Source: Amycolatopsis nalaikhensis (GTDB taxonomy: Bacteria; Actinomycetota; Actinomycetes; Mycobacteriales; Pseudonocardiaceae). Taken from it: a DNA stretch of 64,000 nucleotides. The notes under the pieces were generated by a model, which saw nothing but the letters and a program-made list of their open reading frames with translations, was not told the DNA's origin and ran no database searches. The DNA lies in NCBI RefSeq assembly GCF_030264295.1, contig NZ_CP127173.1, positions 10,601,069 through 10,665,068 on the forward strand, given 5' to 3'. Positions 9,137 through 17,569 of the stretch are shown here, one piece after another (positions within the stretch are counted from its first letter, which is position 1; each line of letters opens with the position of its first letter). The translations under genes and the position numbers were made by a program.

Positions 9137-10294
9137 CTAGCGGACGACGGCCACCGGTTCGCCGTCCAGCAGGCCGGACAGTCGCTCGGCCATGACGTCC
9201 CAGCGCCAGTTCTCGGTCACCCAGGTGCGGCCGGCCTCGCCCATCCGCCGCGCCCGCACCGGGTCCGCCAGCAGGCTGGCGAGGGTCTCGGCGAGCTGGT
9301 CGACGTCCCGGCCCTCGACGACGTGCCCGGTGACCTCGTCGAGCACCGCCTCCGGCGCGCCACCCGAGTTGCCCGCCACCACCGGCAAACCGGTCGCCGA
9401 AGCCTCCAGGTAGACGATGCCGAGCCCTTCGACGTCGAGCCCCTTGCCGCGTGTGCGGGCGGGCATGGCGAAGACGTCGCCCGCGGCGTAGTGGGCGGGT
9501 AGCTCGGCCCACGGCACCGACCCGGTGAGCACGACGTCGCGCTCCAGGCCGAGGTCACCGACCAGCGCGGCCAGTTTCTTGCGGTACGGACCGCCGCCGA
9601 CGATCAGCAGCGCCGCGTCCGGCACGCGCTCGCGGATCCGCGGCAGGGCCCGGATCAGCTGGTCCTGACCTTTGCGGGGGACCAACCGGGACACGCACAC
9701 CACGGTCGGCCGGTCGCCGAGGCCGTGCCGGGCGCGGATTTCCTCGCGGGCACCGGGATCGGGCCGGAACAGCTCGGTGTCCACACCGGACGGCAGCAGC
9801 TCCAGCCCGGCCATCGGGCCGAACGCCGCCGCGAACCGGCCGCGCGTGTAGCGGCTGACGTAGGTGACGACGTCGGCGGTGTCGCCGATGCGGCGCAGCG
9901 CCTGCCGCGAGCCGGGGAGCATGGACCAGCCGACCTCGTGGCCGTGCGTGGACGCCACCACGCGCCGCGCCCCGGCCTGGCGCAACGGGTGCCCCAGCAG
10001 CGCGAGCGGCGCGGCCGCGCCGAACCAGACGGCTTCGCAGTCCCGCGCGCGCATGATCTGCTTCGCGCGGCGCAGCACGTCCGGCGTCGGCAGCATCAGC
10101 GACGTCGGGTGCCGGACGACCTCGAACGGCGCCTCGGCGTCGAACTCTTCGTGCGACCCCGTCCGCGACTCCCACGACGGCGCGTAGACGACCAGGTCGT
10201 CCGCCGGCAGCCGGGTGGCCAGCGAGTTCAGGTAGTTCTGGATCCCGCCGGGCCGCGGCGGAAAGTCGTTGGTCACGAGCAGGGTCTTGAGCAC
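9137..10294 (-). CDS. pimB: GDP-mannose-dependent phosphatidylinositol monomannoside mannosyltransferase (GT4)
   Basis: 385 residues, a GT-B fold family 4 glycosyltransferase. The N-terminus KTLLVTNDFPPRPGGIQNYL is the PimB' signature, and the C-terminal donor-binding region has EGLGIVYLEASATGLPVV with the retaining-enzyme E-x7-E pattern. In mycobacteria and corynebacteria, PimB' adds the second mannose to phosphatidylinositol mannoside on the cytoplasmic side of the membrane. In M. tuberculosis the orthologue (Rv2188c) also lies next to an NlpC/P60 gene, and the same neighbour is seen here. Other GT4 acceptors cannot be excluded from sequence alone. Confidence 0.88.
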   Translation of the reverse strand: MLKTLLVTNDFPPRPGGIQNYLNSLATRLPADDLVVYAPSWESRTGSHEEFDAEAPFEVVRHPTSLMLPTPDVLRRAKQIMRARDCEAVWFGAAAPLALLGHPLRQAGARRVVASTHGHEVGWSMLPGSRQALRRIGDTADVVTYVSRYTRGRFAAAFGPMAGLELLPSGVDTELFRPDPGAREEIRARHGLGDRPTVVCVSRLVPRKGQDQLIRALPRIRERVPDAALLIVGGGPYRKKLAALVGDLGLERDVVLTGSVPWAELPAHYAAGDVFAMPARTRGKGLDVEGLGIVYLEASATGLPVVAGNSGGAPEAVLDEVTGHVVEGRDVDQLAETLASLLADPVRARRMGEAGRTWVTENWRWDVMAERLSGLLDGEPVAVVR

Positions 10295-10384
10295 GCCCCC
10301 GAGGCTAGCGGCAGCCCACTCTTCGTTCGGGGGCCCGGGTGGCGAAGCCCCCGGCCCGAGGCGGAGCCTCGGATGACACGGCGA

Positions 10385-10416
10385 AGGGGCGGCACCGCGT
10401 GTGCGGTACCGCCCCT
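10385..10416. terminator. Hairpin downstream of the NlpC/P60 gene
   Basis: A 14-base stem, AGGGGCGGCACCGC paired with GCGGTACCGCCCCT (one G/T-type mismatch), has a four-base loop. It lies just beyond the stop of the NlpC/P60 gene and before pimB, both on the minus strand. There is no clear T run. Confidence 0.6.
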
Positions 10417-10432
10417 CCGGACGCTGCTCGGG

Positions 10433-11485
10433 TCACGACGTCGGGCGTCGCGCCCCCGCGTACTGGCTCTGCAGCGGCGAGATCTTCACGACGTCGCCGG
10501 TGTCGGGCGCGTGCACCATCTTGCCGTCGCCGAGGTACATGCCGACGTGCGAGACGGGCGAGTAGTAGAACACGAGGTCGCCCGGCTGCAGCTGGTCGCG
10601 CGGCACCGCGGCGCCGAACGTGGACTGCTCGCGGCTCGACCGCGGGAGGGTGATGCCCGCCTGCTTGTAGGCCCACAGCATCAGGCCGGAGCAGTCGAAC
10701 GTGCTCGGCCCGGTGGCACCCCACTTGTACGGGCTGCCGAGCTTGCTCAGCGCCGCGTCCAGCGCGGTCTGGGCGGCCGCGGTGGGGGCCTTGAGGCCGG
10801 GCGCGGAACCGCCGCGGTCGTTCTGGGCGGCCTTGTCGAGCGCGCTCAGGTTCTTGTTGGCCGCCTTCAGCTGCTCGATCTGGTCGTCGAGCGTCTTCTG
10901 CTTGGCCTTGATGTCGTCGGTCAGCTTCGCCGCGGCGTCGCGCGCGTCCTGCGCCCGCTTCGCGGCGTCGGCGGCCTTGTTGGCGGCATCGGTGGCCTGC
11001 TGGACGGCGCCGGTGAGGTTGCCCATCGCGCCGTTCTTCTCGGTCGCGATGACCTCGAGCGCCGACGAGCGGTCCAGGAAGTCCTGGGTCGAGGTGCCCG
11101 CCAGCAGCGCGGACAGCTTGTTCAGCTGGACGCCGCTGGTGAACGACGCGCCGGCGAACTTGTCGACCTCGGCCTGGTACTTCTTCTGGTTGCCTTCGGC
11201 GGCCAGAGCCTGGTCCTTCGCCGCGTTGACGTCGTTGGTGGCCTTGTCGAGCTCACCCTGCTTGGCCTTCAGGTCGTCCTGGGCCTTGAGCAGGTCTTCG
11301 TTGAGCTTTTCGGCCTGCGCCGCGAGATCGCGGTACTGGGCGAGGGCGTCCGAGCCGGTGGGCGGGGCCTGGAGGACGGGGACGGGGGCGGCGGTGGCCG
11401 TCGGCTGGGCGATGGTGACGAGGGTGATCACCGAAGCCGCCGCGAGGGCACCTGAAACCACGCGCCTAACTGGATGCGACTGCAC
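10433..11485 (-). CDS. Secreted NlpC/P60 peptidoglycan endopeptidase (RipA-like)
   Basis: 350 residues from GTG at 11485, chosen because AAAGGAGA lies about 11 bases upstream and a clear signal peptide follows immediately (VQSHPVRRVVSGALAAASVI to about residue 36). Residues 45-230 are a long Ala/Lys/Asp-rich coiled coil like that of RipA-type proteins. Residues 245-350 are the NlpC/P60 domain with catalytic C265 in FDCSGL and H313 in SHVGMY. It should cut stem peptides between D-Glu and diaminopimelate in cell separation. A start further upstream would add low-complexity residues and hide the signal peptide. The gene has a 5' leader of about 400 bases with strong predicted structure. Confidence 0.9.
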   Translation of the reverse strand: MQSHPVRRVVSGALAAASVITLVTIAQPTATAAPVPVLQAPPTGSDALAQYRDLAAQAEKLNEDLLKAQDDLKAKQGELDKATNDVNAAKDQALAAEGNQKKYQAEVDKFAGASFTSGVQLNKLSALLAGTSTQDFLDRSSALEVIATEKNGAMGNLTGAVQQATDAANKAADAAKRAQDARDAAAKLTDDIKAKQKTLDDQIEQLKAANKNLSALDKAAQNDRGGSAPGLKAPTAAAQTALDAALSKLGSPYKWGATGPSTFDCSGLMLWAYKQAGITLPRSSREQSTFGAAVPRDQLQPGDLVFYYSPVSHVGMYLGDGKMVHAPDTGDVVKISPLQSQYAGARRPTS

Positions 11486-11690
11486 GGTCGCGCGGGTCTC
11501 CTTTGCGTCTCGGCCGCCGTCGGGGACCGGGGCACGAAGAGGCCGGGGAGTCCTCTTCGCCGCTGTCCCCACCGCTTCGGGGCTGCTTCGACCGCAACAG
11601 GTGAAGCAAAGCGGTGGTGTTCCGGTTCCCAGCTTCCCGACAAAGCTGCGTCCGGCGGCGATCTCGCGTCGCCGCCTCATCGACGGCCGG
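11486..11690 (-). promoter_or_regulatory. Highly structured 5' leader of the NlpC/P60 gene (possible riboswitch)
   Basis: Three strong stems are visible before the ribosome binding site: an 8-base stem at 11535-11559, a nested hairpin with 9-base outer arms CCACCGCTT/AAGCGGTGG at 11569-11617, and an 8-base stem GGCGGCGA/TCGCCGCC at 11654-11676. Cell-wall hydrolase genes of actinomycetes often carry a c-di-AMP (ydaO/yuaA) riboswitch in this position. Pieces such as GGGAACCGGAACACC and CCCCGACGGC faintly resemble that consensus, but the GGGGUGAAUC core is not seen. The structured leader is observed; the ligand is a guess. Confidence 0.4.
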
Positions 11691-11908
11691 GGGCCACGAG
11701 ATCTCGGACAGGTTACGAAAAGACCGCCACCGCGTCCACCACCTCCCGGCCAAAAACTCTCCGTAGCGCCCGGAAACACCATCGGACCAGCCATGGAGAA
11801 AACCTGTGACGGGCGTTACACGCTGGGGATATTCCCGACCACCTTTCGACTACCGACCGTTCACCCGATCCGATCGACCTTTCGGCGCGCCGACACGAAA
11901 CGGGCGTG

Positions 11909-12166
11909 TCAGGCGGTCCGCTCGGCCGGTCCCTCGACCAGGCGCAGCCGCGGCACCATCCCCGCTTCGGCGAGCGCGGCCACGGCGCGGCGCTCGTCGG
12001 CGTCCCAGACGACGGCGGGCGGCGCGCCGAGCAGCACGGTCACCACGCAGTCGTGGCAGGAGATGCCGCGCACGACGCAGCGGTCGCAGTCGACGACCAG
12101 GTTTTCGATGTCCTCGACGGAAATGTGCGAGACGTCCACTTCGGACAGCTCGGGGGTGTCGCTCAT
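11909..12166 (-). CDS. Small conserved protein with two CxxC motifs
   Basis: 85 residues, acidic at the N-terminus (MSDTPELSEVDVSHISVED). Two cysteine pairs, CDRC and CHDC, lie about ten residues apart and look able to bind a metal or form disulphides. The C-terminal half contains a hydrophobic stretch VVTVLLGAPPAVVW and ends RLRLVEGPAERTA. I recognise it only as a small actinobacterial protein often found near NlpC/P60 genes. A GGAGGACCAC sequence just upstream supports the ATG at 12166. It precedes the structured leader of the NlpC/P60 gene on the same strand. Confidence 0.8.
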   Translation of the reverse strand: MSDTPELSEVDVSHISVEDIENLVVDCDRCVVRGISCHDCVVTVLLGAPPAVVWDADERRAVAALAEAGMVPRLRLVEGPAERTA

Positions 12167-12234
12167 GTGGTCCTCCTCACTCCGGAACCGATTCGAGGAG
12201 GACGGTAGGCGACACCACCGACAATTTCCGGCGG

Positions 12235-13629
12235 TCAGACCCGCGACAGGCGGCTGACCAGCACCGATGACGGCGTCGGGTGCGCCCCGCCGCTCCGCAC
12301 CGAGTCCGCGACCGCGCGGTCGGACGTCGCGACGACCATGGGCCGCCCGGCGGGCTCGGCCGCGACGAGGTTGCGGATCACGTCGTCCGCCAGCACCCCG
12401 CGGTCGGAGAAGAGCACCCGCACCCCGCGCGGCACGGAAGCCGGGACCGAAAGCACGCCCGCGCCGTCGAACACGACCGTGACCTCGGCGGACGTGCGCG
12501 CGGCCAGCGCGGAGAGCTGGTGGATCAGCCGGTCGCGCTGGTCGGCCAGCGCCAGCTCCGGGTAGCCGGTCTTGGTGACGTTGTAGCCGTCGACGATCAG
12601 GTGCACGTTGGGCAGGGCGAGGTAGCGGTCCAAGGTGGACACGTCGGCGATCTTGCCGCCCTGGCCGGTGCCGGTGCTGGCCCCGCGCACCATGTCCGCG
12701 GGCCGGGCGCCCCGCGCGCCGAGGGCGAGCTCGCGGCGCAGGCCGGTGACCGCGCCGTCGATCGTGTCGATGAGCAGGGCGAGACGCACTTCGTCGGCTT
12801 CGCGGGCCTCACGCGCGGACTGGCGCGCGATTTCGGCGTCGGCGACGGCGCGTTCGGCCCGCACGCGCTCGCTGGCCACCCGCTGCCGTTCCCGCTCCAG
12901 CTGGGCGTTCAGGGCCGCGATCTCGTCCGTACGGGCCGCGGCCCCGCGTTCGGCCTCGGCGGACGCCGCCTGGGCCGCGTCCTTCGCCTGGCGCAGCTGG
13001 ACGCCTTGTTCGCGAAGACGCTTCAGGAGCTTCTCGACTTCGCCCTCGCGCTCCCCACGGGCGTTCTCGGCGGCTTCTTTGGCTTCGGCGAGCTCGGCGC
13101 GGACCTGCGCGAGCTCGGTTTCGAGGCGCTGGGCGCGGGCGAGGGCCGCGTCGCGCTCGGCGCGCAGGGCGTTCTCCTCGGCGTTCTTCGCGACGAGCCG
13201 GACGCGCCCGGCCGCCCCGGACTCCCCGAGCAGGACGGCCGCGGCCGCGGCGGCGACGGAATCGGCCGCGTTGGGGTCGAGGGCGTCGGTGCGGTGCTCG
13301 CGCAGCCATTCGATGACGGCCGTGCGGAACTGCGAAGACTCGCCGAGCGAGGTGAGCAGCGCGGCGCCGCCCAGCTTGGCGCGCTTGGCGGGGGCGAACT
13401 TGGCGACCGGCCGCAGCTGCCGCGGCACGTCGGTGGCGGGCAGCTTGGCGACGGCGGCCGCGGCCAGCTCGGCGATGCGGTCGCGGACCGGCTCGGGCAG
13501 GGCGGGCCAGGTCGCGGGGTCGGGCCGCTCGCCGTCGGCGGGCTCCCCGGCAGGCTCCGGGCGCGGCGCGACACCCGAGGGACCGACGGGTTCCTCGGGC
13601 GGCTCCGGCACGAGCGGCTGCGGGTGCAT
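12235..13629 (-). CDS. NYN (PIN-like) domain ribonuclease/RNA-binding protein with long coiled coil
   Basis: 464 residues from ATG at 13629. The N-terminus is Pro/Glu-rich (1-45). Residues about 50-140 are helical, about 150-310 form a long charged coiled coil rich in Ala, Glu and Arg, and about 325-464 form an NYN/YacP-type nuclease domain. Visible motifs are LIVDGYNVTKTGYPELAL (first acidic residue) and VTVVFDGAG, then a late VVATSDRAVAD motif, consistent with the acidic metal-binding site of PIN-like RNases. It is divergent from the DEDD/GIY-YIG nuclease, with a 119-base promoter region between. The RNA target is unknown. Confidence 0.85.
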   Translation of the reverse strand: MHPQPLVPEPPEEPVGPSGVAPRPEPAGEPADGERPDPATWPALPEPVRDRIAELAAAAVAKLPATDVPRQLRPVAKFAPAKRAKLGGAALLTSLGESSQFRTAVIEWLREHRTDALDPNAADSVAAAAAAVLLGESGAAGRVRLVAKNAEENALRAERDAALARAQRLETELAQVRAELAEAKEAAENARGEREGEVEKLLKRLREQGVQLRQAKDAAQAASAEAERGAAARTDEIAALNAQLERERQRVASERVRAERAVADAEIARQSAREAREADEVRLALLIDTIDGAVTGLRRELALGARGARPADMVRGASTGTGQGGKIADVSTLDRYLALPNVHLIVDGYNVTKTGYPELALADQRDRLIHQLSALAARTSAEVTVVFDGAGVLSVPASVPRGVRVLFSDRGVLADDVIRNLVAAEPAGRPMVVATSDRAVADSVRSGGAHPTPSSVLVSRLSRV

Positions 13630-13748
13630 TGGTCCAGGGTAGGCCCCACCCCCGCAGTCCGCCCCGCGCGCCACACGGACCGCGTCCCGACCTGCGGCCC
13701 CGGCGGGCGCGCCGGAAACTGTCGGTGGTCGCCTCTACTGTCTCGCAC

Positions 13749-15452
13749 ATGCGTTCGGTCCAGGCACAGCTCGCGTTCGACGAGCTCGGAACTCCGTTGC
13801 GGGACACCACTTTCGTCGTGTTCGACCTCGAGACGACCGGGGCGGCGCCGGGCGCGCGGGGCATCACGGAGATAGGCGCGGTGAAGGTCCGCGCGGGCGA
13901 GGTGCTGGGCGAGTTCGCGACGCTGGTGAACCCGGGCGAGCCGATCCCGCCGCAGATCGTGTCGCTGACGGGGATCACCCAGGCGATGGTCTACGACGCG
14001 CCGCCGATCGAGGAGGTGCTGCCGGCGTTCCTCGAGTTCATCGGGGGTGCGGTGCTCGTGGCGCACAACTCGGGGTTCGACACGTCCCACATGCGGGCGG
14101 CGTGCGAGGCCCACGGGTACGTGTGGCCGAAGCTGACGGTGGTGTGCACGGTGCGGCTGGCGCGCCGGGTGGTGCCCCGCGACGAGGTGGGCCGGTACAA
14201 CCTGACGGCGCTGGCGTTGCTGTTCGGCGCGCGCACCCGCCCGACGCACCGGGCGCTGGACGACGCGCGCGCGACGGTCGACGTGCTGCACGGGCTGCTG
14301 GAGCGCGTCGGCAACCTGGGCGTCCATTCGCTCGAGGAGCTGATGGGGTACCTGCCGGAGGTGACGGACGCGCAGCGCGCGAAGCGGCACCTGGCGGCGG
14401 ACCTGCCGTCGGCACCGGGGGTGTACTTGTTCAAGGGGCCGAAGGAGGAGGTCCTGTACGTCGGCACGGCGAAGGACCTGCGGCGCCGGGTGCGGACGTA
14501 CTTCACGGGTTCGGAGGGGCGGAGCCGGATCCGCGAGATGGTGGCCCTGGCCGAGCGCGTCGACCACGTGGTGTGCGCGCACGCGCTGGAGGCGGAGGTC
14601 CGCGAGCTGAGGCTGATCGCGGCCCACCGGCCGGCGTACAACCGCCGGTCGAAGAACCGGCACCAGGGCTGGTGGGTCGGGCTGACCGAGGAGGCGTTCC
14701 CGAGGCTGTCGGTGGTGAGGCTGCCCCGCCCGGGCGTGCTGGGCCCGTTCCGCAACCAGGCGGACGCCCGCGCGACGGCGGACACCCTGGCGGGGGCGTC
14801 GGGGCTGCGGACGTGCACGCAGCGGATCTCACCGCGTTCCCCGAACGGGACCCCGTGTGTGCTGGCGGAGCTGGGGAGGTGCGGGGCGCCGTGCGCGGGC
14901 AGGCAGAGCGTGGAGGCGTACGGCCCGGCGGTGGAGTCGGTGTCGAGGTTGATCGCGGGGTACGACGGAGGCCCCCTGCACACGGCGGCGGCCCAGGTCG
15001 AGCGCCTGGCGGCGGGCCAGCACTTCGAGCAGGCGGCACGGCACCGCGACGAGCTGGCGGGGTTGATCCGGGCGTTGGGCCGGGCGCACCGGCAGGCGTC
15101 GCTGGCTTCGATCGGCGAGCTGATCGCGGCGGGGCCGGACGGTTCGGGGGGTTGGGAGCTGTCGGTGATCCGGTACGGGAGGCTGGCGTCGGCGGGCGTG
15201 GCTCGGCGCGGGGTCCCGCCGATGCCGGTGGTGGAGGCTTTGGTCGCCTCCGCGGAGACGGTGTTGCCGGAGCCGGGGCCGTTGAACGGGGCTCCGCCGG
15301 AGGAGGTGGGGGTGTTGTTGCGGTGGCTGGCTCGGCCGGGGGTGCGGTTGGTCCGGACTACACGGCCTTGGGCGGAGCCTGCCGCGGTGGCCGGGTGGCA
15401 GGGGTGGCTGGATTTGGTGGCCAGTGCGCATTCGCTGGAGCACGTGGGCTGA
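13749..15452 (+). CDS. DEDD exonuclease (DnaQ-like) fused to GIY-YIG/UvrC-like nuclease
   Basis: 567 residues from ATG at 13749. Residues 20-190 are a DnaQ/epsilon-type 3'-5' exonuclease with ExoI motif FDLETTG, ExoII around HNSGFD and ExoIII HRALDDA. Residues about 220-300 form a GIY-YIG domain (SAPGVYLFKG...VLYVGTAKDLRRRV), followed by a UvrC-like part that includes a Cys-rich stretch with CVLAELGRCGAPC. The same fusion is encoded by M. tuberculosis Rv2191. It probably trims and incises damaged DNA, but the exact role of this family is not settled. It converges on the MerR gene. Confidence 0.88.
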   Translation: MRSVQAQLAFDELGTPLRDTTFVVFDLETTGAAPGARGITEIGAVKVRAGEVLGEFATLVNPGEPIPPQIVSLTGITQAMVYDAPPIEEVLPAFLEFIGGAVLVAHNSGFDTSHMRAACEAHGYVWPKLTVVCTVRLARRVVPRDEVGRYNLTALALLFGARTRPTHRALDDARATVDVLHGLLERVGNLGVHSLEELMGYLPEVTDAQRAKRHLAADLPSAPGVYLFKGPKEEVLYVGTAKDLRRRVRTYFTGSEGRSRIREMVALAERVDHVVCAHALEAEVRELRLIAAHRPAYNRRSKNRHQGWWVGLTEEAFPRLSVVRLPRPGVLGPFRNQADARATADTLAGASGLRTCTQRISPRSPNGTPCVLAELGRCGAPCAGRQSVEAYGPAVESVSRLIAGYDGGPLHTAAAQVERLAAGQHFEQAARHRDELAGLIRALGRAHRQASLASIGELIAAGPDGSGGWELSVIRYGRLASAGVARRGVPPMPVVEALVASAETVLPEPGPLNGAPPEEVGVLLRWLARPGVRLVRTTRPWAEPAAVAGWQGWLDLVASAHSLEHVG

Positions 15453-15492
15453 GGGGTTTCCGGGCAGATCCGTGGCGCTCAGCCGATCGTCC

Positions 15493-16398
15493 TCAGGCGA
15501 CCGAGGCGTCCAGCGCGTCCAGCAGCCAGGTGTGCGTCACGCCCATCGGCGCGGCCTCCCCACTGACCTCCCCCACCAACCCCCAATACCGCCGCAGCTT
15601 CGCCCCGCGATCAGCCGCCGTCCGCCGGTTCAACGCCCGGCGGAACTCCGGCGTGTCCTCTGTCCCCCACGCCGCCGCGTGCGCGGCCACGAACCGGTCC
15701 AACGCCTCCCCCGGCGCAGGCCGCACACCAGCCGTCACCTGGGGAAACGCCAGCTCGCACGCCGCCGCGACCGAGGCGTGCAAAGCGCCCAGGTCCGCGA
15801 TCCGGTCATGCCCCACCAGCGTGCTCTCCCGCACCTGAACCGCGAACCCCCGGTCACCGGCCAGCAGCACCAACGACGCGTACGCGACCACCTGCCCCGG
15901 CGTCGGCTGCTCAGGCGGCACAGGCGCACTGACCTCGAGAAACATCCGCACGGTCTCCGACGGCAGCGGCCCTGAGGTCATCGGCCGCCACAACCGGACC
16001 AACGTCTCGTGCGCCGAATACCCGTCCGAAACCGCCGACAGCAGCTCGAGCCGCGCCGCCCGGTCCGCCGGGGCCGAATCCTCCACCGCGCGCAACACCG
16101 ACCGTCGCCAGGCCAGCGTCGCCACCTCGCGGTCGAGTGCCGCCCGCTCGGCCGCCACCGCCTCGTCCAACGACCGGCGGCCCGCCAGGACCTCCGTGAT
16201 CGACCTCAACCCCAAACCCAGCCCGCGCAGGCGCCGGACCAGCGTCAGCCGGTCCACCGCTGCCCCGTCGAACCGGCGGTGCCCTCCCACGCTGCGCGCG
16301 GGCTCCAGGAGTCCCTCGTCGCAGTAGAACCTGATCGTGCGGACCGGCACGCCCGTGCGGGTCGCCAGGTCGCCGATCCCGAGTGTGTCTCCGGTCAC
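15493..16398 (-). CDS. MerR-family transcriptional regulator
   Basis: 301 residues from GTG at 16398, which has GGAGG about 11 bases upstream. The N-terminal HTH is LGIGDLATRTGVPVRTIRFY with the wing GGHRRFDGAAVDRL, then a short dimerisation helix. The remaining 190 residues are an Ala-rich effector domain that I cannot assign. There is no cysteine cluster of the metal-sensing MerR type, so an organic ligand is more likely. It is divergent from the mycothiol-type isomerase gene with only 44 bases between the starts, so it probably controls that promoter (inference). Confidence 0.88.
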   Translation of the reverse strand: MTGDTLGIGDLATRTGVPVRTIRFYCDEGLLEPARSVGGHRRFDGAAVDRLTLVRRLRGLGLGLRSITEVLAGRRSLDEAVAAERAALDREVATLAWRRSVLRAVEDSAPADRAARLELLSAVSDGYSAHETLVRLWRPMTSGPLPSETVRMFLEVSAPVPPEQPTPGQVVAYASLVLLAGDRGFAVQVRESTLVGHDRIADLGALHASVAAACELAFPQVTAGVRPAPGEALDRFVAAHAAAWGTEDTPEFRRALNRRTAADRGAKLRRYWGLVGEVSGEAAPMGVTHTWLLDALDASVA

Positions 16399-16442
16399 CT
16401 TCCGTCGAACCTCCAGCCAGGTGGAGTTCCTACCGTACGACC

Positions 16443-17180
16443 ATGGACATCGCACGACTCGCCGAGGGACTGCACCACCACACCGCCGCACTGGCCCGGA
16501 CCGTGGCCGGCGCCGACCCCGACGCCCCCGTCCCCACCTGCCCGGACTGGCCGCTGCGGGTGCTCGTCGGCCACGTCGGCCAGGCCCACCGCTGGTCCGC
16601 CGGCAACGTCCGGACCGGCCCCACCCCCGTTCCCGACCCCCTCGACGCCGACCCCGGCACCCCCGACAAGTGGTCCGACTGGCTGCTCCAGGGCGCCGAA
16701 GACCTCACCGACGCGGTCCGCGCCTCCGGGGACACGCCCGTCTGGACGTTCTTCGGCCCGCAGCCCGCGACCTTCTGGCTCCGCCGGATGCTCCACGACA
16801 CCACCATTCACCACGCCGACGCCGCCATCGCCACGAACGCCGCCTTCGCCGTCGAACCGGACCTGGCGGCCGACGCCGTCAGCGAGTGGCTGGAGGTGCT
16901 CTCCGACCCCGTCACGGCGAGCTTCCGCCCCGGCTTCGCCGAACTGTGCGGCACCGGCCAAACCCTTCAGCTGAAGCCCGACGACGGCGAGGGCTGGCTC
17001 GTCACCCGCGCCCCCGACCGCGTCCGGTGGACCCGGGCCACCGCCGACGCCGACGTCACCCTGGCCGGCCCGCTCCAGGACCTGCTGCTGGTCTTCACGC
17101 GCCGCCTGCCCCTGGACCGCGTCTCGGTCGGCGGCGACCGCGCCTTGGCCGAGCACTGGCTGGCCCACACGGCGGCCTAG
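16443..17180 (+). CDS. Maleylpyruvate isomerase family, mycothiol-dependent enzyme (DinB-like)
   Basis: 245 residues from ATG at 16443. The N-terminal DinB/MDMPI metal-binding domain (to about 150) has CPDWPLRVLVGHVGQAHRW and the LHDTTIHHADA helix, whose histidines would bind a divalent metal. The C-terminal MDMPI-C domain (about 160-245) ends in RRLPLDRVSVGGDRALAEHW. Members use mycothiol as cofactor in isomerase or detoxification reactions; the substrate is not evident. It is divergent from a MerR gene and is followed after 41 bases by an AsnC-type ligand-binding protein. Confidence 0.88.
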   Translation: MDIARLAEGLHHHTAALARTVAGADPDAPVPTCPDWPLRVLVGHVGQAHRWSAGNVRTGPTPVPDPLDADPGTPDKWSDWLLQGAEDLTDAVRASGDTPVWTFFGPQPATFWLRRMLHDTTIHHADAAIATNAAFAVEPDLAADAVSEWLEVLSDPVTASFRPGFAELCGTGQTLQLKPDDGEGWLVTRAPDRVRWTRATADADVTLAGPLQDLLLVFTRRLPLDRVSVGGDRALAEHWLAHTAA

Positions 17181-17221
17181 GATCACCGGCGACACCCGCA
17201 GACAAGTCTTGGAGGACCCAG

Positions 17222-17503
17222 GTGATCACCGCGATCGTGTTGATCCAGGTAGAAGCGGACGCTATCCCGGACGCGGCGCAGGCGATCGCCGACATCGAGG
17301 GCGTCGGCGAGGTCTACTCGTGCGCCGGGGACGTCGACCTCATCGCCACCGTCAAGGTGTCCGCGCACGAGGAGCTGGCGGACCTCATCCCCGGCCGGAT
17401 CGGGAAGGTGCCGGGCGTGCTGGACACGGTCACGCACATCGCCTTCCGGTCCTACTCCCGCGCCGACACCGAGTCGGCCTTCGCCATCGGCGTCGAGGAC
17501 TGA
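17222..17503 (+). CDS. Stand-alone Lrp/AsnC ligand-binding (RAM) domain protein
   Basis: 93 residues from GTG at 17222, with TTGGAGGACCCA directly upstream. The whole protein is one alpha/beta RAM domain (ITAIVLIQVEADAIPDAAQA, then GDVDLIATVKV and VLDTVTHIAFRSYS) with no DNA-binding helix-turn-helix. Such stand-alone domains assemble into octamers or decamers and bind amino acids. In actinobacteria a homologue lies beside the bcc complex genes, as here beside qcrB. A 32-base perfect palindrome follows the stop. Confidence 0.88.
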   Translation: MITAIVLIQVEADAIPDAAQAIADIEGVGEVYSCAGDVDLIATVKVSAHEELADLIPGRIGKVPGVLDTVTHIAFRSYSRADTESAFAIGVED

Positions 17504-17524
17504 CCGAGGCCCCTCCGAAACGAC

Positions 17525-17556
17525 CGAAGGCCACCTCCCGCGGGAGGTGGCCTTCG
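17525..17556. terminator. Perfect 32-base palindrome between convergent genes
   Basis: CGAAGGCCACCTCCCG is followed directly by its exact complement CGGGAGGTGGCCTTCG. It lies between the stops of the AsnC-type gene and qcrB, and so can serve as a two-way terminator. There is no T tract. Confidence 0.75.
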
Positions 17557-17569
17557 TCGTGTGCGGAAC

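Noticed and set aside
10305..10724. 139-codon minus-strand frame overlapping the 3' end of the NlpC/P60 gene
   Set aside because: It runs through the catalytic part of the NlpC/P60 domain in the wrong frame and through the terminator hairpin.
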